Origin: Lachnospiraceae bacterium UBA7225
GTDB taxonomy: Bacteria; Bacillota; Clostridia; Lachnospirales; Lachnospiraceae
DNA: 21,166 nucleotides
Assembly: GCA_002473385.1 (NCBI GenBank)
Contig: DKTR01000044.1
Coordinates: 1-21,166 of the forward strand
Direction: 5' to 3'
The stretch's first letter is position 1. The number at the start of each line of letters is the position of its first letter. Shown here in pieces: positions 13,481 through 20,923 of this stretch. The notes beneath the pieces are model-generated. The model was not told the DNA's origin and did not search any database. It was given only the letters and a program-made list of their open reading frames with translations. The position numbers and the translations under genes are program-made.

Positions 13481-14336
13481 CGATCCATATAAGGTACTCG
13501 GCGTGTCAAGGGATGCGACGAAGGATGAAATAAAGCGGGCGTACCGCAAAAAGGCGAAGGAGTACCATCCGGACCTGCATCCGGACGACCCGAAGGCTGC
13601 AGAGAAGATGAATGAGGTAAATGAAGCATATGATATGTTGAATAATCCGGAGAAATATCAGAACCGGCAGCAATCGCGCGGACCCGGAAGCTCCTACGGT
13701 AATCCGTATGGCGGCTCTGGAGGATATGGCAGCTCCGGAAATTATGGCGGCTCCGGAGGATATGGCAGTTCCGGAGGTTATGGCAGCTCCGGAAATTACG
13801 GCGGCTCTGGCAGTTATGGTGGCTCCGGCAGCTATGGCGGCTATGGAAATGGCTCCGGCGGCTATGGCAGGCAGCAGGGCGGCTATGGCGGCTACGGCGG
13901 ATTTGGCGGTTTTGACTTTGACGATCTGTTTGGTTTTGGGCAGACCAGGGAAATGCCGCGCCCGGGTGCGCAGCCGCAGGACAGCGCTGACATTCGTCAG
14001 GCAATTGATTTTATCAATATGAAACAATACAGCTATGCCAATCAGACACTGAACAGCATTGTCAGTGCAAATCGGAATGCAAGGTGGTATTATCTGAGCG
14101 CACTTGCTAATTATGGGCTTGGCAATACGATTATGGCGGTGGAGCAGATTCAGAAGGCGCTGCAGAGAGAACCGGATAACACTGTTTACCGGCAGACACT
14201 TCAGTGCATGCGGCAGACCGGGGACACCTACAATCAGAACGGGCAGGATTATCAGAAATATGCGGATGGATTCAGCCGCATGTGCATGAGCTTTTGTATG
14301 CTGCAATTCTTCTGTACCTTTTGCCGGTGCTGCTAG
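13473..14336 (+). CDS. J-domain protein with Gly/Ser/Tyr-rich repeats and Cys-rich tail
   Basis: This 287-residue co-chaperone stimulates Hsp70 ATPase activity through its J domain (2-62) with the invariant HPD at 32-34. Residues 72-149 are a low-complexity Gly/Ser/Tyr region with hexapeptide repeats of the type GGSG(G/N/S)Y, ending in GGFGGFDFDDLFGFG, like the G/F linker of DnaJ. Residues 170-260 are helical, TPR-like (AIDFINMKQYSYANQTLNSI ... WYYLSALANYGLGN ... QKALQREPDN). The last 17 residues, CMSFCMLQFFCTFCRCC, hold six cysteines in a hydrophobic stretch. The zinc-finger and C-terminal beta domains of classical DnaJ are absent. AAGGAG lies inside the previous gene, 7 nt before the ATG, so translation is coupled to DUF5685. 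The Hsp70 gene follows after 40 nt without a terminator and is the obvious partner. Confidence 0.92.
   Translation: MIDDPYKVLGVSRDATKDEIKRAYRKKAKEYHPDLHPDDPKAAEKMNEVNEAYDMLNNPEKYQNRQQSRGPGSSYGNPYGGSGGYGSSGNYGGSGGYGSSGGYGSSGNYGGSGSYGGSGSYGGYGNGSGGYGRQQGGYGGYGGFGGFDFDDLFGFGQTREMPRPGAQPQDSADIRQAIDFINMKQYSYANQTLNSIVSANRNARWYYLSALANYGLGNTIMAVEQIQKALQREPDNTVYRQTLQCMRQTGDTYNQNGQDYQKYADGFSRMCMSFCMLQFFCTFCRCC
13686..13919 (+). repeat. In-frame 18-bp repeats encoding the Gly/Ser/Tyr region
   Basis: The J-protein gene holds many degenerate copies of an 18-bp unit of the kind GGCGGCTCCGGAGGATAT, in frame, with silent and Gly/Asn/Ser changes. The unit is a multiple of three, so copy-number change would lengthen or shorten the flexible region without a frameshift. 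The repeat also creates long false open frames on the minus strand. Confidence 0.85.
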
Positions 14337-14376
14337 AAAGTGAAGAAAGGCTATTAGTCTGGTTAGGAGGATCATT

Positions 14377-16137
14377 TTGGGCAAAGTAATTGGGATAGAT
14401 TTAGGAACAACAAACAGCTGTGTATCCGTTGTGGAAAACGGGGAGCCGGTGATTATTCCGGCGGGTTCCGGTGCTATGACGACGCCGAGTGTGGTGGCAT
14501 TTTCAAAAGCGGGCGAGCGCATTATCGGGGATGCGGCGCGCAGGCAGGCGGTGACGAACACTGACCGGACGATCAGCTCCGTGAAGCGTCATATGGGAAC
14601 AGATTGGAGTATCCGCATCGACGGTAAAGAATATAAGCCGCAGACCATCAGCGCTATGATTCTTATGCAGCTCAAAAAAGATGCAGAGAGCTTTATCGGA
14701 GAACCGGTGACGGAGGCGGTTATCACGGTTCCGGCATATTTTAACGATATCCAGCGGCAGGCGACCAAGGATGCCGGGCGTATTGCCGGGCTGAACGTCA
14801 AGCGCATCATCAATGAGCCGACGAGCGCGGCGCTTTCCTATGGGCTGAATCACGGGGAGCCGCAGAAGGTTATGGTCTATGATCTGGGCGGAGGCACATT
14901 CGATGTTTCCGTTATTGAAATTGGCGAGGGCGTAATTGAGGTGCTTGCGACAGCGGGTGATAATCACCTGGGCGGCGACGATTTCGACGCGCGCATCCGT
15001 GACTGGCTGGTGCGCAGCTTCCGCGAAGAACATCACATTGATCTCACACGTGACATTGCGGCGATGACGAGGGTTACCGAGGCGGCAGAGCAGGCAAAAA
15101 AGACACTTTCCACCTCGGATAGTGCACATATTGAATTGCCGTATCTCACGACGGGCAGGGAAGGTCCGGTGCATATGGATACCGTGCTTACGCGCACAAA
15201 GTTTGAGGAACTGATCAGGGATCTGATTGAGCGGACGGCGGGACCGGTGCAGAATGCGCTGAATGATGCGGGCATTGCTGCTTCCGAGCTTGGCAGAGTG
15301 CTGCTGGTCGGCGGCTCTACCAGAATTCCGGCAATCCAGGCGAAGGTGCGTACCCTGACGGGAAAGGAACCTTCCCGGAATATTAATCCCGATGAGTGCG
15401 TGGCAAAGGGTGCGGCGATACTCGGAAGCACGCTGCAGGGCAATGCGCTGATGACAACGGGTACCGGACAGGATCTGCTGCTTCTGGATGTTATTCCGCT
15501 TAGTCTTTCCATTGAGACGGTGGGCGGGGTTGCTACCCGGCTGATTGAGCGGAATTCTACGCTGCCGACGCGCTTTTCGAGAGTATTTTCTACGGCGGCA
15601 CCGTATCAGCGCGATGTAGAAATTCATGTGCTCCAGGGTGAGCGCCCGATGGCGAAGGATAATAAGACTATTGGAAAATTCCGCCTGAAAGGGATTAAGC
15701 GCGCTCCGGCGGGTGTGCCGCAGATCGAGGTGACCTTTGATATCGACACAAACGGTATCCTGACGGTATCTGCGAAGGATCTGGATACCGGAAAGGAGCA
15801 GTCGATCACGATCACGGCAAACGACAGGATGTCGGAGGCAGAAATTGAGCAGGCGATCCGTGATGCCAGCGAATATGCCGGACAGGATCAGGTGCGTGTG
15901 GAGGCGATGGAGCTTACACGCGAGGCACAGAGCCTTGTGACGCAGGTGCAGCGGGCGCTTAAGGAAGAGAAGAAGAATCTGGACAAGGCTGACAAAAAGC
16001 AGATTAAGAACGATTGCAACTCACTGCAAAAGCTGCTGAATAAATGCCGTCTGGATAAAATTTCCGAATCGGAGCTGGAAGAGATACGCAGAGCGAAGGA
16101 GCAGCTTACACAGTCCGCCGCACAGATTATAGAATAA
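14377..16137 (+). CDS. DnaK-type Hsp70 chaperone, short form
   Basis: This 586-residue Hsp70 has the full ATPase domain: phosphate loop GIDLGTTNS (6-14), K70 (SSVKRHMG), VPAYFND, INEPTSAAL, YDLGGGTFDVS (168-178) and VGGSTRIPAI (311-320). The interdomain linker DLLLLDVIPLSLSIE (366-380) and the beta substrate-binding domain (HVLQGERPMAKDNKTIGKF, GVPQIEVTFDID) follow. The lid is short and ends QSAAQIIE, without the long Gly/Asp-rich disordered tail of housekeeping DnaK (usually 610-640 residues). The start is TTG at 14377, set by AGGAGG at 14365-14370. It is the last gene after DUF5685 and the J protein, and no GrpE is near. It is probably a paralogue dedicated to this unit; whether the genome has another dnaK cannot be seen here. 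Confidence 0.95.
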   Translation: MGKVIGIDLGTTNSCVSVVENGEPVIIPAGSGAMTTPSVVAFSKAGERIIGDAARRQAVTNTDRTISSVKRHMGTDWSIRIDGKEYKPQTISAMILMQLKKDAESFIGEPVTEAVITVPAYFNDIQRQATKDAGRIAGLNVKRIINEPTSAALSYGLNHGEPQKVMVYDLGGGTFDVSVIEIGEGVIEVLATAGDNHLGGDDFDARIRDWLVRSFREEHHIDLTRDIAAMTRVTEAAEQAKKTLSTSDSAHIELPYLTTGREGPVHMDTVLTRTKFEELIRDLIERTAGPVQNALNDAGIAASELGRVLLVGGSTRIPAIQAKVRTLTGKEPSRNINPDECVAKGAAILGSTLQGNALMTTGTGQDLLLLDVIPLSLSIETVGGVATRLIERNSTLPTRFSRVFSTAAPYQRDVEIHVLQGERPMAKDNKTIGKFRLKGIKRAPAGVPQIEVTFDIDTNGILTVSAKDLDTGKEQSITITANDRMSEAEIEQAIRDASEYAGQDQVRVEAMELTREAQSLVTQVQRALKEEKKNLDKADKKQIKNDCNSLQKLLNKCRLDKISESELEEIRRAKEQLTQSAAQIIE

Positions 16138-16145
16138 ATAGAAAA

Positions 16146-16166
16146 GCTTACATGCAAGCATGAAGC
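16146..16166. repeat. Short palindrome related to the 2-56 element
   Basis: GCTT-A-CATGC-AA-GCATG-AAGC forms a 9-bp stem with one bulged A and shares CATGCAAGCATGA with the element at 2-56. It lies just after the Hsp70 stop and before the true terminator, with no T-run. Confidence 0.45.
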
Positions 16167-16207
16167 ATCCATTTCTGGTATTTGCCGCATGGCTGAATAG
16201 TTACAAA

Positions 16208-16244
16208 ATTTATCCCCCCACCGGGCTTGTGGGGGGATTTGTTT
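16208..16244 (+). terminator. Intrinsic terminator of the Hsp70 unit
   Basis: ATCCCCCCAC (16212-16221) pairs perfectly with GTGGGGGGAT (16229-16238) around a 7-nt loop, followed by TTGTTT. AAAT/ATTT flanks may extend the stem. Its 3' arm holds the -35 of the next promoter. Confidence 0.9.
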
Positions 16245-16255
16245 GCGCTTATAAT
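16227..16255 (+). promoter_or_regulatory. Promoter of the family-5 ABC importer operon
   Basis: TTGTGG (16227-16232), a 17-bp spacer and a perfect TATAAT (16250-16255). As at 11266, the -35 is part of the preceding terminator hairpin. The leader to the ATG at 16354 is about 90 nt. Confidence 0.6.
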
Positions 16256-16277
16256 GTTTTATAGTGAAAAGTCGACA

Positions 16278-16287
16278 TTTCGCGAAA
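16278..16287. promoter_or_regulatory. Palindrome TTTCGCGAAA downstream of the promoter
   Basis: A perfect 10-bp palindrome at about +16 to +25 of the predicted transcript, next to a GTCGAC palindrome (16271-16276). It could be an operator; no regulator is assigned and it does not resemble the NikR operator (GTATGA-N16-TCATAC). Confidence 0.25.
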
Positions 16288-16353
16288 GATTTACCTGTTG
16301 CTGTGAATAGCAGGAATAGCATAACGGATATTGATTAAGGAGGGACAGCAAAC

Positions 16354-17934
16354 ATGAAGTTACGAAAAATAATGGGGTTATTATGTGCAGTGTCTGCGGC
16401 GTTTATACTTATGGCAGGAACAACAGCACTTGCAAATGCGGAGGATAATTCGGTGATTGTGACGATGCCGACCACTTCGGAGCCGGCATCCGGGTTTGAT
16501 CCGGCGTATGGATGGGGTGCGGGCGAGCATGTGCATGAGCCGCTGATCCAGAGCACGCTGGTGCGTACGACGACGGATCTCTCAATTGAAAATGATCTGG
16601 CAACGGAGTATTCCTGCAGCGGGGACGGGCTCACCTGGACGGTAAAAATCCGTGATGATGTGAAGTTTACGGATGGCGAGCCTCTGACGGCGGAGGATGT
16701 GGCGTTTACCTACAACAACTGCCGGGACAATAGCTCGGTGAATGATTTTACGATGCTGAAGGAAGCGGTTGCGGTGGATGATACAACAGTAGAATTTCAT
16801 ATGAATACGCCCTATTCCATCTGGCCGTACACCATGGCGATTGTGGGCATAGTGCCGGAGCATGCATATGACGAAAATTATGGATGGAACCCAATCGGCT
16901 CCGGGCGTTACATCATGAAGCAGTGGGATCAGGGACAGCAGGTGATTTTTGAGGCAAATCCCGATTATTATGGGGAAGCGCCCAAAATCCAGAAAGTGAC
17001 CGTCCTGTTTATGGAGGAGGATGCAGCTCTGGCAGCAGCGATGGCAGGGCAGGCAGATGTTGCGCATACGGCGGCAGCCTACAGCGAAATGAATATAGAG
17101 GGTTATGATCTGCTGAGGGTCGAAACGGTGGATAACCGCGGCATTAATCTTCCCTGTATCGAGCCGCAGGAGATTGACGGTGTTGCATATGGAAATGCAT
17201 TAACGTGTGATGTGAATGTGCGCCGGGCAATCAACCTTGCCATTGACCGCGAAGAGATGATCACAAATGTTTTAAATGGCTATGGCACGGCAGCGTACAG
17301 TGTATGTGACAAAATGCCATGGTATAATGAAGAAGCAGTGACAGAATATGATCTCGATGAGGCGAAACGGCTGATGGAGGAAGCAGGATGGACAGAAGGG
17401 GCGGACGGTATCCGTGAGAAGGACGGCGTGCGTGCAGAGCTGACACTGATGTTCTCCAACGGCGATTCGGTGCGGCAGGCGCTGGCGGAGGATACCGCAA
17501 ACCAGCTCAGAGAGCTTGGCATCGATGTGAAAACCGAGGGTGTGGGCTGGGATACCGCATACACACGCGCACAGTCAGATGCCCTCGTATGGGGCTGGGG
17601 AGCACATACGCCCATGGAGCTATATAACATTTATCACACAACGGACAGCGGGCTGGCAGAACTTTCGCCGTATGCAAATGAGGCGGTGGATTCCTATATG
17701 GATGAGGCGCTGCAGGCGGGCGACCTGGAGGAGGCCTATGAGCTGTGGAAAAAAGCACAGTGGGATGGCGAGACAGGCATCACCCAGAACGGAGATATTC
17801 CGTGGATCTGGCTCTGCAACATTGATCATCTGTATTTTGTGCGGGACGGTCTGACGGTAGCAGATCAGAAGATACACCCGCACGGACATGGCTGGTCGAT
17901 CGTAAATAACGTAGATGAGTGGGAATGGGAGTAA
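16354..17934 (+). CDS. Family-5 ABC transporter substrate-binding protein (peptide/nickel type)
   Basis: This 526-residue extracellular receptor belongs to SBP_bac_5 (DppA/OppA/NikA). Family landmarks are LTWTVKIRDDVKFTDGEPL followed by TAEDVAFTYN, WNPIGSGRYIMKQWDQGQQV, FEANPDYYG, DVNVRRAINLAIDREEMI and DLDEAKRLMEEAGW. The signal peptide MKLRKIMGLLCAVSAAFILM... ends in an A-x-A site near A29 (ANA before ED). The place where relatives carry a lipobox cysteine reads LMAGTT, so no lipid anchor is predicted. The C-terminus contains HPHGHGW (H508, H510, H512), a possible metal or ligand contact. GGAGGG precedes the ATG by about 9 nt. It is followed by two permeases and two ATPases of the same system. 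Peptide, nickel or a nickel complex are all possible ligands; sequence alone does not decide. Confidence 0.9.
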   Translation: MKLRKIMGLLCAVSAAFILMAGTTALANAEDNSVIVTMPTTSEPASGFDPAYGWGAGEHVHEPLIQSTLVRTTTDLSIENDLATEYSCSGDGLTWTVKIRDDVKFTDGEPLTAEDVAFTYNNCRDNSSVNDFTMLKEAVAVDDTTVEFHMNTPYSIWPYTMAIVGIVPEHAYDENYGWNPIGSGRYIMKQWDQGQQVIFEANPDYYGEAPKIQKVTVLFMEEDAALAAAMAGQADVAHTAAAYSEMNIEGYDLLRVETVDNRGINLPCIEPQEIDGVAYGNALTCDVNVRRAINLAIDREEMITNVLNGYGTAAYSVCDKMPWYNEEAVTEYDLDEAKRLMEEAGWTEGADGIREKDGVRAELTLMFSNGDSVRQALAEDTANQLRELGIDVKTEGVGWDTAYTRAQSDALVWGWGAHTPMELYNIYHTTDSGLAELSPYANEAVDSYMDEALQAGDLEEAYELWKKAQWDGETGITQNGDIPWIWLCNIDHLYFVRDGLTVADQKIHPHGHGWSIVNNVDEWEWE

Positions 17935-17944
17935 TTGATTTTTT

Positions 17945-18937
17945 ATGAAACACAACTTATTATTTGCCGGAAAAAATTTTATCAGAATGATTCTGCTGCT
18001 GGCGGCGGTGAGTGTGGCGACCTTTGCGCTGGTCTCTGCGTCACCGATCGATCCGCTGCAGGCAAATGTGGGGCAGGCGGCTCTCGGCAGTATGAGCGAG
18101 GCGCAGAAGGAAAAGCTGCGCTCGTACTGGGGTGTTGATGAGCCGCCCGTCCAGCGATATCTGAATTGGGCGAAGGATGCCCTGCGGGGGGATTTTGGCA
18201 CTTCTCTGCTTTACCGTCAGCCGGTGACGAGTGTGATTGCAGTGAAATTGTCTAATTCTCTGTTTCTGCTGGTGATAGCGTGGATAATATCCGGCCTGCT
18301 CGGATTTTTGCTGGGAGTGATTGCCGGGGTTTTCCGGGGCAGACCTGCTGACCGGCTTGTGAAGGGTTATTGCCTTGTAATTGCAAGTACGCCTGCCTTC
18401 TGGCTGGCATTGCTGCTGCTGCTGATTTTCAGTGTGTGGCTGAAGGTGCTGCCGATCGGCTTGAGCGTGCCGATCGGAATGGAGGCATCCGGCGTGACGT
18501 TTCTGGACCGCGTGCGCCATGCGATCCTTCCGGCGCTGACGTTAAGCATCACCGGGATATCCAATGTTGCCCTGCATACGCGGGAAAAAATGATCGATAT
18601 TATGGAAAGTGATTATGTGCTGTTTGCGCAGGCACGCGGGGAAAAGGCGGGCAGTATCGTGCGCAGACATGCACTGCGCAATGTGTTGCTTCCGGCGCTG
18701 ACATTGCAGTTTGCATCGATCAGTGAGATCATTGGCGGCTCAGTGCTTGTGGAGCAGGTATTTTCCTATCCGGGACTCGGACAGGCTGCCGTTGCGGCGG
18801 GCACCGGCAGTGATGTGCCGCTTCTGATGGGCATTACGTTGATTACGGCAGCAATTGTTTTTCTTGGGAATTTTATCGCCAACCTCCTGTATGGTGTGGT
18901 CGATCCGCGCATACGGAAAGGAGGACGCAGGACATGA
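17945..18937 (+). CDS. ABC transporter permease 1 (DppB/NikB type)
   Basis: This 330-residue permease of the BPD_transp_1 family has the DppB/OppB/NikB layout: an N-terminal membrane segment (IRMILLLAAVSVATFALVSA), a long extracellular stretch with YWGVDEPPVQRYLNWAKDAL then RGDFGTSLLYRQPV, and five more membrane segments. The cytoplasmic EAA-type loop that contacts the ATPase reads SDYVLFAQARGEKAGSIVRR, followed by HALRNVLLPALT. It ends VVDPRIRKGGRRT, the usual VDPR close. Length is normal. It starts 10 nt after the receptor gene with only a distant GGGAG as ribosome site, and overlaps the next permease by 4 bp. It forms a heterodimeric channel with that permease. Confidence 0.94.
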   Translation: MKHNLLFAGKNFIRMILLLAAVSVATFALVSASPIDPLQANVGQAALGSMSEAQKEKLRSYWGVDEPPVQRYLNWAKDALRGDFGTSLLYRQPVTSVIAVKLSNSLFLLVIAWIISGLLGFLLGVIAGVFRGRPADRLVKGYCLVIASTPAFWLALLLLLIFSVWLKVLPIGLSVPIGMEASGVTFLDRVRHAILPALTLSITGISNVALHTREKMIDIMESDYVLFAQARGEKAGSIVRRHALRNVLLPALTLQFASISEIIGGSVLVEQVFSYPGLGQAAVAAGTGSDVPLLMGITLITAAIVFLGNFIANLLYGVVDPRIRKGGRRT

Positions 18938-19755
18938 AATTAAACCAGAGACAAAAGGCCAGAGTGCTGCTGGTGTTTTCGGTACTATTTCTGGCGGGTG
19001 TGGCAGTTGCGGGAGTTCTGTGCCATGACGCTGCCATGGTGACGGATTTTTCCAGAAAAAATCTGACGCCATGTCTGACCTATCCATTCGGGACAGACTG
19101 GCTTGGCAGAGATATGCTGTACCGCACTCTGACGGGGCTTTCCATGAGCATTTTGATTGGTGTCTGTGCGGCGTGTGTCAGTGCGGTGATGGCGCTTCTT
19201 CTTGGCATTGCCGCGGCGGTTTTTGGAAAAAAAGTGGATGCGGTAATCAGCTTTGTGATTGACGGAATTATGGGTATTCCACATATTCTTTTGTTAATTT
19301 TGATCTCCTACGCCTGCGGCAAGGGGCTGAAGGGTGTAATTATCGGTGTGGCGCTGACGCACTGGACATCGCTGGCAAGGCTGATCCGCGCCGAGGTAAT
19401 GCAGCTTCGTCAGAGCGAATACATTCTGATTGCGGAAAAGCTGGGGCAGAGCAAATGGAAAATTGCCGTGAAGCATATGCTTCCGCATCTTTTGCCGCAG
19501 TTCCTGGTGGGACTGGTGCTGATGTTCCCGCATGCAATTCTGCATGAATCCAGCATTACGTTTCTCGGCTTTGGGCTTTCCTCAGAGCAGCCGGCGATTG
19601 GCGTGATTCTGTCGGAGAGTATGACTTATCTGATTATGGGAAAATGGTGGCTGGCGCTGTTTCCGGGAATCATGCTGGTTCTGACGGTAGTATTGTTTGA
19701 TCTCGGCGGCAATGCGCTGCGCAGTCTGCTCGATCCAAACAGCGTTCATGCATAG
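18934..19755 (+). CDS. ABC transporter permease 2 (DppC/NikC type)
   Basis: This 273-residue permease pairs with the preceding one. It has an N-terminal membrane segment, the extracellular TYPFGTDWLGRDMLYRTLTG motif that marks DppC/NikC proteins, then five membrane segments. The EAA-type coupling loop is SEYILIAEKLGQSKWKIAVK followed by HMLPHLLPQ. The C-terminal SITFLGFGLSSEQPAIGVIL also fits the family. The ATG overlaps the previous stop (ATGA, 18934-18937) and a GGAGG sits just upstream, so translation is coupled. The ATPase gene begins 9 nt downstream. Confidence 0.94.
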   Translation: MKLNQRQKARVLLVFSVLFLAGVAVAGVLCHDAAMVTDFSRKNLTPCLTYPFGTDWLGRDMLYRTLTGLSMSILIGVCAACVSAVMALLLGIAAAVFGKKVDAVISFVIDGIMGIPHILLLILISYACGKGLKGVIIGVALTHWTSLARLIRAEVMQLRQSEYILIAEKLGQSKWKIAVKHMLPHLLPQFLVGLVLMFPHAILHESSITFLGFGLSSEQPAIGVILSESMTYLIMGKWWLALFPGIMLVLTVVLFDLGGNALRSLLDPNSVHA

Positions 19756-19764
19756 GAGGAACTT

Positions 19765-20778
19765 ATGAGTTGTACAGGAAAACGTCACATTCTGGAAATC
19801 GATGAGTTGTCGGTTTCCTTTTATCAATATGAGAATGATCACAGCAGCCGCCAGGTGGAGCTGCCGGTGATCTCCAGATTATCCGTCTCTGTGCACGAGG
19901 GTGAGATTGTAGCGGTGGTCGGCTCCAGCGGTTCCGGTAAAAGTCTGCTGGCACATGCAATTCTGGGTATGCTGCCGTACAATGCGAGAGTCAGCGGACA
20001 GATGTATTTTGATGGGGAGCTTCTGACAGCAGAAAAAATGAAGGAGCTTCGAGGAAATAAAATTGCATTTGTTCCCCAGAGCACGACCTATCTCGATCCG
20101 CTGATGAAGGTGGGCGAGCAGGTGAGCCAGGGCAGGAAAAATGCGGCGCGCCGTCAGCGGCAGAGATCACTTTTTGCGCGTTATGGTCTAGAAAAGGACG
20201 TGGACAATAAGTATCCATTTGAATGCTCCGGCGGAATGACGCGGCGTGTGCTGCTGACATCGGCGCTGATGGATGAGCCGGAGCTGATCATTGCGGATGA
20301 GCCGACACCGGGTATGGATCTGGCACTGGCAAAGAAATCCATGGAGGATTTCCGCATTTTTGCGGATGAGGGACATGGAGTGCTGCTCATCACACATGAT
20401 ATTGAGCTGGCACTGGAGGTGGCGGACCGTGTCGCTGTATTCTATGCAGGTACCACGATTGAGGAAGCGCCGGTTGCGGACTTCGCTTCGGAGGAAACTC
20501 TGCGTCACCCATATACAAAAGCATTGTGGAGGGCGATGCCGCAAAATGGTTTTGTGCCGCTTCCGGGTGTGCAGCCCTATGTGAAGGATATGCCGCAGGG
20601 GTGCCCGTTTGGACCGCGCTGCAGCATGTATTCGGAAAAATGCCAGGGTGATATTCCCATGCAGCGTGTGGGCTGCGCGACAGTGCGCTGCGTGCAGTAT
20701 AAAGGTGAGCCGCTTGCGGTGGAGGCGCATCATATACATGGTGAAACTGCGCCAGCACCGCATCACACAAAAACATAG
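19765..20778 (+). CDS. ABC transporter ATPase 1 (DppD/NikD type)
   Basis: This 337-residue ATPase energises the importer. Motifs: Walker A GSSGSGKS (53-60), Q-loop FVPQSTTYLDPL (Q105), signature CSGGM (154-158, with C in place of the usual L), Walker B LIIADEPTPGMD (174-185) and the H-loop LLITHD. The C-terminal cysteine-containing region typical of Opp/Dpp/Nik ATPases is present (GCPFGPRCSMYSEKCQGD ... GCATVRC). After it comes an unusual His-rich tail, AHHIHGETAPAPHHTKT, that runs into the 36-bp repeat array; the stop codon itself lies in the first repeat unit. AGGAGG precedes the ATG by about 7 nt. It works with ATPase 2, which starts at 20924. Confidence 0.93.
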   Translation: MSCTGKRHILEIDELSVSFYQYENDHSSRQVELPVISRLSVSVHEGEIVAVVGSSGSGKSLLAHAILGMLPYNARVSGQMYFDGELLTAEKMKELRGNKIAFVPQSTTYLDPLMKVGEQVSQGRKNAARRQRQRSLFARYGLEKDVDNKYPFECSGGMTRRVLLTSALMDEPELIIADEPTPGMDLALAKKSMEDFRIFADEGHGVLLITHDIELALEVADRVAVFYAGTTIEEAPVADFASEETLRHPYTKALWRAMPQNGFVPLPGVQPYVKDMPQGCPFGPRCSMYSEKCQGDIPMQRVGCATVRCVQYKGEPLAVEAHHIHGETAPAPHHTKT

Positions 20779-20903
20779 ATGGAATCACTGGCATTATATC
20801 ACACAAAAATATAGGCGGAATCACTGACACCGCATCACGCAAAAATATAGGCGGAATCACTGGCACCGCATCACGCAAAAATATAGGCGGAATCACTGGC
20901 ACC
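20760..20903 (+). repeat. Four tandem copies of a 36-bp unit between the two ATPase genes
   Basis: Units at 20760-20795, 20796-20831, 20832-20867 and 20868-20903. The last two are identical, the second differs at a few sites and the first is most decayed; a partial fifth (GCATCA) runs into the Shine-Dalgarno, and a degenerate 33-bp version at 20727-20759 lies inside the ATPase 1 gene. In the ATPase 1 frame each unit reads about ESLAPHHAKI followed by TAG, so every copy carries an in-frame stop. It is not a CRISPR: there are no spacers. Confidence 0.95.
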
Positions 20904-20923
20904 GCATCAACAGGAGGAAATGT

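Noticed and set aside
13506..14561. 351-residue open frame on the minus strand
   Set aside because: It is antisense to the J-protein gene and is kept open by the Gly/Ser/Tyr codon repeats; its Ala/Ile-rich repeats mirror them, and it crosses into the Hsp70 gene.
14503..15627. 374-residue open frame on the minus strand
   Set aside because: It is antisense to the well conserved Hsp70 gene.
20390..20902. Minus-strand frame with 12-residue PVIPPIFLRDAV-like repeats
   Set aside because: It is the reverse reading of the 36-bp array and ATPase 1; no ribosome site or family match.
20760..20903. 36-bp repeats as a CRISPR array
   Set aside because: The units are contiguous, without spacers, and no cas gene is present.
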